The notes under the pieces were generated by a model. That model was not told the origin of the DNA, did not search any database, and saw only the letters and a list, made by a program, of their open reading frames with translations. From the NCBI RefSeq assembly GCF_008298035.1, contig NZ_CP042910.1, positions 496,001 to 560,000 of the forward strand: 64,000 bases of DNA, in the 5' to 3' direction. The translations under genes were made by a program, and so were the position numbers. The stretch is from Gimesia maris (lineage in GTDB: Bacteria > Planctomycetota > Planctomycetia > Planctomycetales > Planctomycetaceae). Of the stretch, positions 47,486 to 56,150 are shown piece by piece; position 1 is the first letter of the stretch, and the number at the start of each line of letters is the position of its first letter.

Positions 47486-48592
47486 TTACTGAATCTGTAC
47501 CAGGTCTTTTTCTTTTTCGCGATTCAGTCTCAACTGTCCACAGGCCGCATCGATATCATCCCCTTTGCGTTTTCGGACCGTCACATTGACACCCCCTTTC
47601 GCGAGAGTCATGAAGAAGCGATCAACGTCCTCGGTGGTGGGAGTCTTGTATCCTGTTTCTTCGACCCCATTGGCGGGGATCAGATTCACGTGGGCGTTGC
47701 GGTGCTTCAGCAGGCAGGCCAGTTCATGTGCATGGGCGGGACTGTCGTTGACCCCTGCCAGCAGGATATATTCAAATGTGACACGTCTGCCGGTCGTCAC
47801 ATAATAATAGTCGGTGGCATCAAGAATTTTTTGAATACCGATTTTGTTGTTTGTGGGAACGATCTGATCACGAAGTGTGTCGTTCGGTGCGTGTAACGAA
47901 ACGGCGAGGATGTAGGACTTGTTGACGTCTGCCAGTTCGCGGATTTTAACAGGCAACCCGACCGTGGAGACAGTGATTTTACGGGCTCCGATGCCCATGC
48001 CGCCTTTATGATTCAACGTATCCAGCGCGGGGATCAAGGCCGACAGGTTCGCCAGCGGTTCACCAATTCCCATGACCACGATATTTGAGATGCGTTCTTC
48101 TTCCCCGATGATTCGATCCAGGCGTAAAATCTGTTCCAGGATTTCCCCCATCGTCAGATTTCGGGTTAATCCCAGCAAACCACTGGCACAGAAGACACAT
48201 CCCATGGCACAGCCGACCTGAGTGCTGATACAGACGGTGTTTCTTTTGGGTTCCCGCATCAATACACATTCGACATGATGTCCGTCATGCAGTGCGAGCA
48301 GCAGTTTTTCCGTGCGATCTTTCGATGTCTGATGCTTGACGATGCGGGTTGAAAAGAGTCGAAAATTCTCCTTGAGAAGATCTCGGAATTTCTTGGAGAT
48401 ATCGTGCATGGCGTCAAAGTCATTGACACGCTTGGTGAAAATCCAGCGCCGGATCTGATCTGCTCGATACGAGGAAGATTCGTGTTCGATGCACCACTGT
48501 GCAAGCTGATCCCGGGTCAGATCAGTAATCAATGGGAGCAGAGCGACTTCGGAGGCAGAAGTCTGTGGAATCTCATTTTCAGAAGGCAGCAT
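47486..48592 (-). CDS. rlmN: 23S rRNA (adenine2503-C2) / tRNA methyltransferase RlmN
   Basis: 368 residues from the ATG at 48592; the in-frame TTG at 48625 is less likely. The radical-SAM cluster cysteines are C128, C132 and C135 (STQVGCAMGCVFCASG), and C351 near the end (DIDAACGQLR) is the methyl-carrying cysteine. VMGIGEPLANLSAL and the SLHAPND segment are typical. It adds a methyl group to C2 of A2503 in 23S rRNA, and in some bacteria to A37 of tRNAs. It is a single gene. Confidence 0.95.
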   Translation of the reverse strand: MLPSENEIPQTSASEVALLPLITDLTRDQLAQWCIEHESSSYRADQIRRWIFTKRVNDFDAMHDISKKFRDLLKENFRLFSTRIVKHQTSKDRTEKLLLALHDGHHVECVLMREPKRNTVCISTQVGCAMGCVFCASGLLGLTRNLTMGEILEQILRLDRIIGEEERISNIVVMGIGEPLANLSALIPALDTLNHKGGMGIGARKITVSTVGLPVKIRELADVNKSYILAVSLHAPNDTLRDQIVPTNNKIGIQKILDATDYYYVTTGRRVTFEYILLAGVNDSPAHAHELACLLKHRNAHVNLIPANGVEETGYKTPTTEDVDRFFMTLAKGGVNVTVRKRKGDDIDAACGQLRLNREKEKDLVQIQ

Positions 48593-48799
48593 TAGAAAGC
48601 TCAGGCACGTGGGGTTCGCAGTCAATCCAAAGCGCGGCGAACAGGTTTTGCAATATATTGCGATTTCGAAAAATGCCCGAAATCTTGTTCAGGCTCACGG
48701 ATCTCTGTGCGTATCATACCGGAGGCCAGACCAGATGACTACTATTTCTGTGTGTACTTTTCTAATTCCCGTCCAGCAGATGCACTCAGTTCGACTTAT

Positions 48800-50731
48800 T
48801 TACGGTACATTCGTCTCTTCAGGAGGGGCGGGGAAGCTGACCACGGTCCCTTTGTTCTTCTTTTGCACTGCAGGTACTTCATCGGCTTCGAGATCAAAGG
48901 AGAGGGCAGGGATCGGAGGAGGAGAACTCGGGATCGCAGGCAAATCCGGAGTAGAAAGGTCGGGGACTGCCAGTGTTGGCAGTTTCGGGGCGGATTGTGC
49001 CTGTAGCTGCTGTTGCTCAGGTTTGAGTTGCGGCTGAGGAAGGGATTGTGACATCTGTGGTGCTTCTGCAGGACTATTCAGGGGCTGTCGCACGATTCGT
49101 CGGCCATCATCTTCAATCGCATTCCTGTTAAACGCGATTGTCTGTCCCTGAATCTCTGCTCCCACGACACGATAGTGTTGCCCGGTGGGCGCTTTCAGTG
49201 CGGTCAGCAGATTGCCCGAGTCCGGCTGATTACGATCCTGTGGAGCCGAAGACAGCTTCAATTCCAGGCTGGAGCCATCCGGATATTTTAAACGCAGCCT
49301 GGGTTGCGAGTAGGCAACATTCATCGTTCCGAATGGGTTTCCAAACTCAGCAACGCGTTCAAAACGTGCCTGAACTTCATTATTCCCGGCGGCCAGCCTG
49401 GGACGGGTATAGGTTTTATTTGCCATGATTAATTCTGCATTTGACATATGCAAATGCCAGTTGCCAGTTGAGGCAATGACAAGATCATCTGCCCCGAAAT
49501 GCAGTTGAGGATAAACATAGAGCGAAGATGCGATTTGCGACGCTGCCACCGGTGGCATTCTTTCAGCCCCCAGAAACATGGCGCATTGAATCAATGTCGG
49601 TACAGGTACAGCCTGGACGATTTTAGGCTGATTCAACTGTGCCATCATTTTCGTTTTGTCATTCGTGGCATAATAGAGTGAGAGTAACGCAACCGAACTC
49701 TGGTTTGTTTCCAGGTCGACATCCAGGTTCCGCAGAATTGCCTCTTCTGCTTCGTCATGTTGTTGATACTTTTGCAGGATGCGAGAGCAGAGCAGGTTCG
49801 CTTCCCAGACATCGCTGGAGTAGGTCTGGGATTTGAGCGCCATTTTTGCTGCGTCTGGTTGTCCCAGGTAATCGCGGATGCCCGCGAGATTCGCCGTTCC
49901 GGATGCCAGCATGTCATCACGGCGAAAGTATCCATCGCCGAGGTTTGCCAGTTCGGTATAAGTATGAGAGGCAGCAAAGAGCTGACCCTGGGCCTGTTGT
50001 GTGCGCGCCACATAATACCAGTACGGTGGGTAATGGCTCATAAAGCGTTCCAGGCGCTTGAGAATTCGCAACCGTACACGCGGGTTCTGTTCCTGCATCG
50101 CCTGGTCGAGCGTCTCAAGGTCATCATCACGAATTAACCAGTCATCGGGAATCTGTTTTTCCTGAGCCAGTTTCCAGAACGTATCCAGAAACAGGGTAGA
50201 ACGGGAAATGACTGCTTCCATTCGTTCTTTGTCTACTTTCCAGACATCCAGATCTTTCTGGGCTTCGACATTTCGATAGTCCCACCAGCTGTTGGCTCCG
50301 TTTCGGATTGCACTGCCGAATTGCAGCGTTAACACATCTGTGGTTAAAGCGAGTGCATTGGTGGCGACTTTCTGGCGCGCCTGGTACTTGTGCTTATTCT
50401 TAAAGTATTCGCGTTCCTTTTCCGCGATCTCTACCTGACCGATTTCGTCCAGAACCGCAGAGTAAAGTTTGACGACTTTTTCGTCTCCGATGCCGTTCAG
50501 ATTCAAATTGTTGAGAATCTTTTCCCGCTCTTCAAACATGACCTCTTTGGTGCCCGATTTCTTAATGCGGTAGAAAGAAGCGCGGCAGTAATTGAGGGCA
50601 ATCGCTGTCTTACCCGCTGTGGGGTCAGGTTCTTTTCGGGCTTCCTGGGCATGTAATAGATCCAGAGCAGGGCCACAGAGCATCAGGGCCACCAGCAATC
50701 GAATTGTTGCACTTCGAAATCGAGTCGGCAT
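48800..50731 (-). CDS. Secreted hypothetical protein with helical repeats and Pro/Gln-rich tail
   Basis: 643 residues. An N-terminal signal peptide (IRLLVALMLCGPALDLLHAQ) is followed by a helical domain with TPR-like units (RTQQAQGQLFAASHTYTELA, LLCSRILQKYQQHDEAEEA, SSVALLSLYYATNDKTKMM). A beta-rich part follows (VAYSQPRLRLKYPDGSSLELKL), then a low-complexity tail rich in Pro, Gln and Leu (about 565-640). I do not recognise a family. AAGGAG is 5 bases before the ATG. It may be a cell-envelope protein; this is inferred only from the signal peptide. Confidence 0.8.
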   Translation of the reverse strand: MPTRFRSATIRLLVALMLCGPALDLLHAQEARKEPDPTAGKTAIALNYCRASFYRIKKSGTKEVMFEEREKILNNLNLNGIGDEKVVKLYSAVLDEIGQVEIAEKEREYFKNKHKYQARQKVATNALALTTDVLTLQFGSAIRNGANSWWDYRNVEAQKDLDVWKVDKERMEAVISRSTLFLDTFWKLAQEKQIPDDWLIRDDDLETLDQAMQEQNPRVRLRILKRLERFMSHYPPYWYYVARTQQAQGQLFAASHTYTELANLGDGYFRRDDMLASGTANLAGIRDYLGQPDAAKMALKSQTYSSDVWEANLLCSRILQKYQQHDEAEEAILRNLDVDLETNQSSVALLSLYYATNDKTKMMAQLNQPKIVQAVPVPTLIQCAMFLGAERMPPVAASQIASSLYVYPQLHFGADDLVIASTGNWHLHMSNAELIMANKTYTRPRLAAGNNEVQARFERVAEFGNPFGTMNVAYSQPRLRLKYPDGSSLELKLSSAPQDRNQPDSGNLLTALKAPTGQHYRVVGAEIQGQTIAFNRNAIEDDGRRIVRQPLNSPAEAPQMSQSLPQPQLKPEQQQLQAQSAPKLPTLAVPDLSTPDLPAIPSSPPPIPALSFDLEADEVPAVQKKNKGTVVSFPAPPEETNVP

Positions 50732-51054
50732 GTGATCTCCTTAACTGCCGATCAGTATCAGTATTCTGGCAGGAGTTTGGATAATAACGTGGATGCTTTG
50801 CACATCGATGCAGGAAATTAATTTCATCTCCTTAAATCTACACGATGAATCTCGTCCCGGTGGAAATTCCCTGCCTTTCTTAATGATTTTTCGAGTGGTG
50901 CAACGTCTGATTGTCCGGTTGTGTAAAATAGGTTGAGTCTGGTGCCTGTTTTGAAAGCAGGCAATCTCTGGCTGTCACGAGCCATAAAAAAATCCCACAG
51001 ATTTCGGGATGAAACCTGCGGGATAAAGTATGAGTATTGGTTCGTTTTTTCGGT
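50732..51054. other. 323-bp intergenic region with the DegT terminator
   Basis: Between the secreted hypothetical gene and the DegT-type gene, both on the minus strand. It holds the terminator at 50985-51024 and, below it, the likely promoter region of the secreted hypothetical; no convincing promoter pair is visible. Confidence 0.45.
50985..51024 (-). terminator. Rho-independent terminator of the DegT-type gene
   Basis: On the minus strand ATCCCGCAGGTTTC pairs with GAAATCTGTGGGAT (one or two G-T pairs) across a five-base loop, followed by seven T. It lies 30 bp past the stop codon at 51055. Confidence 0.9.
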
Positions 51055-52254
51055 TCAGGCCGCTTTTGAGATCTGCGGTGTATCGGAATACAGCGTGGGG
51101 AATTGCGGGGAAGAGAGCCGTCCCAGACTTTGAGCGATTCCACGGACGACTGTTTCCTGTTGGACTTCCGTCAATTCCGAGAAAATCGGCAGAGCCAGGC
51201 ATTCACTGGTGACCAGTTCGGTCTGAGGCAGGTCGCCCGGTTTGCAGCCCAGATATTCAAAACACTGCTGTAAATGAAGCGGACGAGGGTAATAGATTGC
51301 ACAACCGATCTGCTTTTCGCGCAGATCCTGAAGTACCTTATCCCGCTGGCCCCCTTTTACGCGAACACTGTACTGGTTGTAAACGTGGCGTCGATCTGGA
51401 AGAACCGTGGGGGGTTCTACACAGTCCAGCAACTGATAATGCCGAAACAGGGCATTGTATCGTCTTGCGTTTTCCTGACGCTCTGTCGTCCATTTATCGA
51501 GGTGACGCAGTTTAACTCTCAGTACTGCTGCCTGCAATGCATCCAGCCGACTGTTGATTCCGACTTCGGCATGCTGGTAGCCACCCAGATCGCCATGAAC
51601 TCTCAAGCGTCGTATGCGTGTTGCCAGATCCGGATCGTCTGTTGTTACCAGTCCACCATCGCCAGCCCCACCCAGATTCTTTGTGGGAAAGAAGCTGAAG
51701 CAACCAACGGTGCCAAGGACACCGGCACGGCGTCCCCGATATTCTGCACCAATGGCTTGTGCCGCGTCTTCAATGACAGGAATTCCATTACGAACGGCAT
51801 TTCTCCAGATGGGTTCCATATCGGCACATTGTCCGAAAATATGGACTGGCATGATGGCTTTCGTCCGATCCGTGATTTTACTTTCAATGGATTCAGGGCA
51901 GAGATTGAAGCTGACCGGATCAATGTCCGCAAACACAGGCGTTGCACCAACGCGTGCGATACAACTGCCCGTGGCAAAGAATGTAAAGGGGCTGGTAATC
52001 ACCTCATCACCAGGGCCGATTTCCAATGCCATCAGAGCCAGAAGTAAGGCATCGGTACCAGAGGCAACCCCGATCGCATTTCGGGAGTCACAATATTCAG
52101 CAATATCGCACTCAAACTCAGCAACTTCGTCACCCAGCACGAAGGCCTGATCATCGAATACTTTCAGGACTGCTTCCTGAACCTCCGATTTGATTCTCTG
52201 GTATTGTGCGACAAGGTTGATGAAAGGGACAGGGGTGGGGGTGTTGTTTGTCAT
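51055..52254 (-). CDS. DegT/DnrJ/EryC1/StrS-family sugar aminotransferase
   Basis: 399 residues. SGTDALLLALMAL and EDAAQAIGAEY hold the cofactor-binding residues, and K192 in FSFFPTKNLGGAGDGG is the pyridoxal phosphate lysine. The family transaminates keto-sugars on nucleotide carriers for surface polysaccharides, for example the WbpE/WecE-type. The C-terminal 15 residues are an extra tail. GGAG is 7 bases before the ATG. No other sugar nucleotide genes are nearby, so the pathway is unknown. Confidence 0.93.
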   Translation of the reverse strand: MTNNTPTPVPFINLVAQYQRIKSEVQEAVLKVFDDQAFVLGDEVAEFECDIAEYCDSRNAIGVASGTDALLLALMALEIGPGDEVITSPFTFFATGSCIARVGATPVFADIDPVSFNLCPESIESKITDRTKAIMPVHIFGQCADMEPIWRNAVRNGIPVIEDAAQAIGAEYRGRRAGVLGTVGCFSFFPTKNLGGAGDGGLVTTDDPDLATRIRRLRVHGDLGGYQHAEVGINSRLDALQAAVLRVKLRHLDKWTTERQENARRYNALFRHYQLLDCVEPPTVLPDRRHVYNQYSVRVKGGQRDKVLQDLREKQIGCAIYYPRPLHLQQCFEYLGCKPGDLPQTELVTSECLALPIFSELTEVQQETVVRGIAQSLGRLSSPQFPTLYSDTPQISKAA

Positions 52255-52831
52255 TCAGCGACTCCATTCGCTATGGGAATCCGGGAGTTCCGTGCTCAAA
52301 AACCGGTCAAACTGGTAGTTTTGAGAGATTTGGTACACCAAATTATCAGGTTAGACATTGAGAGATCGATACTCTTGAGGGGATTTCCATCCTGGAATTC
52401 TCAATAGTAAATCGATATTTCGTCGGTAGATTATGTTGAGAACCCGTTTGTGTCAATATGTGTCGAACTGAAAACTGGATCGGGTGATCCGGGGGCATTT
52501 GGGGGGGCGGAAAAGGGGCTGAAGCAGCGAATTCGGCAATCAACCAATGATTGCTCCGGGGATTGCCGATAGTAGTAGCATACTCAAGATTCAGGGGAAA
52601 ATTGCAGTCTTGACACGTGTTTTTGCGAGATCTACGATGAATCGAGAGTTCGAGGTTGAAACGACATTCCCAAATCGACTATATAACACTAAATACCTCT
52701 CTTACTGAACGATTAAAAACCTGTTTCAGCAAGACTGGTAGTTTTTTGATAGCAGAAGCCTATAATCTCTGAGAAGGCTTCGAGCAGTTTTTTGCCTAAT
52801 CATTCAGAGCAAAGTCCAGAAAGGAAAACTC
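52255..52831. other. 577-bp divergent region upstream of fdxA
   Basis: No gene is supported here. It contains an inverted repeat CGGCAATC (52534-52541) / GATTGCCG (52561-52568) with an inner GCAATC-related repeat, and a sigma-70-like promoter described separately. A G-rich stretch lies near 52490-52520. Confidence 0.45.
52610..52638 (+). promoter_or_regulatory. Sigma-70-like promoter, probably for fdxA
   Basis: TTGACA (52610-52615) is followed after exactly 17 bases by TACGAT (52633-52638). This is 194 bp upstream of the fdxA start, so a long leader would result. Planctomycete promoter consensus is poorly known, so this is tentative. Confidence 0.4.
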
Positions 52832-53110
52832 ATGGCACACGTGGTTACAGAGGCTTGCTTCAATTGCAAATATACAGATTGTGTCGTGGTTTGCCCCGTA
52901 GAGTGTTTCTACGAAGGGGAATCAATGGTATACATCAATCCCGATGAGTGCATCGATTGTGAAGCCTGCGTGCCTGAATGCCCGGTTGAGGCGATTTTTC
53001 ATGAGGACAATGTTCCAGAAAAATGGCAGGAATATACTCAGATCAATGCGGATAAATCACAGGAACTCCCTGTGATCACTGAAAAGAAAGAGCCTCTGGC
53101 TGATTCGTGA
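52832..53110 (+). CDS. fdxA: FdxA-type 7Fe ferredoxin
   Basis: 92 residues. AHVVTEACFNCKYTDCVVVCPVECFYEG gives C9, C17, C21 and C25 in the FdxA pattern, and CIDCEACVPECP gives C40, C43, C46 and C50. Such ferredoxins bind one [3Fe-4S] and one [4Fe-4S] cluster and carry electrons in the cytoplasm. An extra cysteine, C12, lies between C9 and C17 as in many FdxA proteins. The tail after residue 65 is charged. AAAGGA lies 6 bases before the ATG, and a strong terminator follows. Confidence 0.95.
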   Translation: MAHVVTEACFNCKYTDCVVVCPVECFYEGESMVYINPDECIDCEACVPECPVEAIFHEDNVPEKWQEYTQINADKSQELPVITEKKEPLADS

Positions 53111-53135
53111 TTCGGCTGGATTGTTCAAAATAATA

Positions 53136-53172
53136 AAACTCCCCATTACTGGTTCAGTAATGGGGAGTTTTT
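53136..53172. terminator. Bidirectional terminator between fdxA and the DapA-like gene
   Basis: AAACTCCCCATTACTG (53136-53151) pairs perfectly with CAGTAATGGGGAGTTT (53155-53170), with a three-base loop. A T-run follows on the plus strand, and an AAAATAATAAAA stretch gives T-rich sequence on the minus strand. It lies between the two convergent stop codons. Confidence 0.92.
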
Positions 53173-53174
53173 GA

Positions 53175-54143
53175 TTAATTGATGACATTGAGTCGCTGTC
53201 CCAGTTCGCGTAAGACTTCAATATCGCTTTCGGGTCGGGTCGGACTGTTTGGGTGGGTTTTGTTCGTTTTGATCCAACCCCGCAGATGCAGAAACTGTGC
53301 TGCTGAGTGTTTATAAGCGGGGGAAGGACTACGGAAGGTGAAGTAGCCCAGGTATTGCAGTTGATCGTTCAATTCATAAAAGGCGGGATCACCGGCTTCC
53401 CAGAACGCATCTCGTCTGGCGAACAGATCCGGGGCAAAGGTACTCAGGCCCAGCAGGTAATCGCTGCCATACTGGATCATATCAATGCCAAAGTCATTGC
53501 CCGTAAAGACCTTGAAATCGGGACGTTTCGCGTCGCGTAGCTGCAGGCGTTCCCATTCCGGTTCTCGATGAAAAGAGGAATGCTTGGCACCGATACATTG
53601 CGGAATTTCCATGAGTGCTTCGTAGGTATCCAGATCATAAACTGAACCGAAAGGGGCCAGGTCGCGTGTCAACTCAAAGCCGATAAAACGGTCGGTGTTC
53701 GCGGCAATGGTCTGGTAAGCGGCGACGATCTGATCGGGAGACTGTTCTACCAGACCAAACGACTGAAAGATCACAGGAATCCCGCCGTGCGACTGGATCA
53801 AGTCAATTTTTCTCTGATAACCGGCGGCATCAAAGCTTGCTCCGGGCTGATCGGCGACAAAGGCTCCCGCGACAAAAGGACCGCCGTTCAGGGTCTGTTG
53901 CGTCACTTTCAAGACTTCGATAAAGGTCGGTTCCTCAATCAGATTGACATAACCTGTATCCATATTCACAGCGGGTGTGATCCCGACATCGGCAGTGCGG
54001 GAAATATGTGCGGAGAGTGAATCGCGGTCGATTTCCCCTGATTCCAGATAGGGGAGCAGTACAGCAGAAATCCCGGTGATTTTCCTCTTCGGTTTGATCA
54101 TGCTGACGGGGTCATAGACTACGGGAGGGGCTGCTTCTGGCAT
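53175..54143 (-). CDS. Dihydrodipicolinate synthase-family aldolase
   Basis: 322 residues from the ATG at 54143, which has AAGGA 8 bases upstream; the in-frame ATG at 54191 has no ribosome site. ISAVLLPYLESGEIDRDSL is the family opening, and K187 (IGAKHSS) is the Schiff-base lysine. The catalytic tyrosine region and the GLIEEP-like GYVNLIEEPTF segment are present, but the GTTGE motif of true DapA reads NMDTGY, so it is probably not lysine biosynthetic. Relatives act on pyruvate-derived sugar acids. It is divergent from the sulfatase gene. Confidence 0.85.
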   Translation of the reverse strand: MPEAAPPVVYDPVSMIKPKRKITGISAVLLPYLESGEIDRDSLSAHISRTADVGITPAVNMDTGYVNLIEEPTFIEVLKVTQQTLNGGPFVAGAFVADQPGASFDAAGYQRKIDLIQSHGGIPVIFQSFGLVEQSPDQIVAAYQTIAANTDRFIGFELTRDLAPFGSVYDLDTYEALMEIPQCIGAKHSSFHREPEWERLQLRDAKRPDFKVFTGNDFGIDMIQYGSDYLLGLSTFAPDLFARRDAFWEAGDPAFYELNDQLQYLGYFTFRSPSPAYKHSAAQFLHLRGWIKTNKTHPNSPTRPESDIEVLRELGQRLNVIN

Positions 54144-54239
54144 TTGGTTGATCCTTGCTATATATTGAACGGGTTGTATTCGGTCGGTCATCTATAGACT
54201 GTCAGGATACCAAATTGGCGCTCAATCGTGGAGGCAATC

Positions 54240-55889
54240 ATGAGATTTCGGCACAGAGATTCTTTTGCTTTACTGTTCATCCTTTGTTTTACGGTTTTGT
54301 CCAGCAATACCCTGGTTGCCGCTGAAAAACAAAAACCGAACGTCCTGTTTTTATTTACGGATGATCAACGGGCGGACACGATTCATGCCTTGGGTAATCC
54401 ACTGATCAAGACGCCCCATCTGGATCAACTCGTGCAGAGTGGCTTTGTCTTCAACAATGCGTATTGTCTGGGCAGTAATTCCGGCGCTGTTTGTGTCTGC
54501 AGTCGAAATATGCTGCTCAGTGGGCGAACTTACTTTCGCTGGACGGGTCGCTACGCTTCTGCTGAAAAGCCGAATTTTCCCGATTCCATGAAAGCGGCCG
54601 GGTACTACACCTATCATCACGGTAAAAAAGGAAATACGGCGGCGGAAATTCATAAACGGTTTGATCAGTCGAAATATCTGAATGATACCCGGGCCCGTCT
54701 GCTGGGACAGCCTGGTAAAGAAATCGTTGATGATGCGATTGAGTTTCTCCAGAAGAAAAATACGCAGCCCTTTTTCATGTATCTGGCGTTTGCCTGTCCT
54801 CACGATCCCAGGGTTGCCGATCAGGAATATATGGATCATTATGAACGGGAGGAGATTCCGTTGCCCGCAAATTATCTGCCTCTGCATCCTTTTAATAACG
54901 GAGAGCAGGTGGTGCGCGATGAACTGCTGGCCGGCTTCCCTCGGAGTAAAGCGGAAATTCGAAAACACCTTCATGATTACTATGCCGATATTACCGGTCT
55001 GGATCGTCATATCGGGCGACTGATAAAAGCCTTGAAAGAGAGCGGGGAGTACGACAATACAGTTATCATCTTTTCTTCCGACCATGGTCTGGCGGTAGGC
55101 AGCCACGGACTGATGGGGAAACAAAGTCTGTATGAGCATAGCATGAAGTCTCCGCTGATATTTTCAGGGCCGGGAATTCCACATGGTCAAAGTAACGCGC
55201 TGGTGTATCTTTACGATATTTTTCCCACGGTTTGTGAAATGGTCGGCACTGACATCCCGCAGGGACTGGATGCGGAAAGCATCTGGCCGGTGATGGCAGG
55301 TGAGAAATCGCAAATCAGGGAGACACTGTTTACCGCTTACAAAGACGTCCAACGTTCTGTCCGCGATGATCGCTGGAAACTGATCACCTATCCGCAGATT
55401 AATAAATCACAGTTATTCGATTTACAGAATGACCCTCAGGAAACCAGAGATTTATCCGGGCAGTCTGCCTGCCAGTCTCACACTGATCGTTTATGGGCAG
55501 CGATGCAGGACTGGCAGAAAAAGACAGGCGATTCCAGTCCGCTGGTATCAGAGACTCCGCAGGATGCCACTTTCAAAGCACCCACGCCAGCGGAACTTGA
55601 AAAAGTCAGGAAAAGCGGGCAGCCTAAGAAGAAAAAACGAAGCAGCAGTCCTCTCAAAAGAAGCAGTAACGATATGGTATCAGAAGATCGGGCACCGATT
55701 CGATTGGATCAATTTCTTAAATTTCAGGCGGCAGTCGGAACTGGCGGGCATGCCAAAGTGGTCATCCAGGGGGGAGAAGTGACGGTGAACGGCGTCGTAG
55801 AAACACGACGACGTAAACAGCTTGCACCCGGAGACATTGTCGGATACGCCGGTGAAGAATGGTGCGTCGAAATGATTGACGAGAATTGA
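54240..55889 (+). CDS. Sulfatase fused in frame to an S4 RNA-binding domain
   Basis: 549 residues from the ATG at 54240 (GGAGG 5 bases upstream). A signal peptide (SFALLFILCFTVLSSNTLVAA) leads to an S1-type sulfatase domain (about 30-455): LFLFTDDQRAD metal site, GAVCVCSRNMLLSGR formylglycine region, and SSDHGLAVGSHGLMGKQSLYEH. The formylglycine motif is C85-V-C-S-R89 where CxPSR is usual. After a Lys/Arg/Ser linker (KKKKRSSSPLKRSS) the last 70 residues are a YbcJ-type S4 domain (RLDQFLKFQAAVGTGGHAK, VNGVVETRRRKQL). An A6 run (55632-55637) lies just before the join; see the findings. An exported sulfatase joined to a cytoplasmic RNA-binding domain is hard to explain. Confidence 0.85.
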   Translation: MRFRHRDSFALLFILCFTVLSSNTLVAAEKQKPNVLFLFTDDQRADTIHALGNPLIKTPHLDQLVQSGFVFNNAYCLGSNSGAVCVCSRNMLLSGRTYFRWTGRYASAEKPNFPDSMKAAGYYTYHHGKKGNTAAEIHKRFDQSKYLNDTRARLLGQPGKEIVDDAIEFLQKKNTQPFFMYLAFACPHDPRVADQEYMDHYEREEIPLPANYLPLHPFNNGEQVVRDELLAGFPRSKAEIRKHLHDYYADITGLDRHIGRLIKALKESGEYDNTVIIFSSDHGLAVGSHGLMGKQSLYEHSMKSPLIFSGPGIPHGQSNALVYLYDIFPTVCEMVGTDIPQGLDAESIWPVMAGEKSQIRETLFTAYKDVQRSVRDDRWKLITYPQINKSQLFDLQNDPQETRDLSGQSACQSHTDRLWAAMQDWQKKTGDSSPLVSETPQDATFKAPTPAELEKVRKSGQPKKKKRSSSPLKRSSNDMVSEDRAPIRLDQFLKFQAAVGTGGHAKVVIQGGEVTVNGVVETRRRKQLAPGDIVGYAGEEWCVEMIDEN

Positions 55890-56030
55890 TTATCGTGTGC
55901 TGCTGCGGTGGATGTTGAAGATTCCACCAATGACAATCACACAGACCATCAAGAGTAGATAATCAGTCGCCGTTGCGTTCTGCCAGGCATTGAGCAGATA
56001 ATCCATCCAGCCATCGATCCAGAGTTCCAT
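55890..56030 (-). CDS. Small single-pass membrane protein (46 aa)
   Basis: An open frame of 46 codons on the minus strand, ATG at 56030, stop at 55890. The protein begins MELWIDGWMDYLLNAWQNAT, followed by a hydrophobic segment (about 23-38, DYLLLMVCVIVIGGIF) and ends NIHRSSTR. A GGGGGG run lies about 8 bases before the ATG, a good ribosome site. It ends exactly where the sulfatase-S4 gene ends. Not recognised; short frames can arise by chance, but the site and the membrane segment favour a real gene. Confidence 0.5.
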   Translation of the reverse strand: MELWIDGWMDYLLNAWQNATATDYLLLMVCVIVIGGIFNIHRSSTR

Positions 56031-56150
56031 CGAACGTCCCCCCGTTACTGGCCCGCAACAGTCTGTAAACTAATTAATTCTACAACCTGATTTGCTCAGT
56101 GCATGATCGAGTTAAAAATTAACGCGTTTACAAATATTCATGGTTGCGTT

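Noticed and set aside
51274-52047. 257-codon ORF antisense to the DegT-type gene
   Set aside because: Complementary frame of a well-supported PLP enzyme; a shadow of its codon use.
54351-55139. 262-codon ORF antisense to the sulfatase gene
   Set aside because: Shadow of the sulfatase reading frame; no signal or motif of its own.
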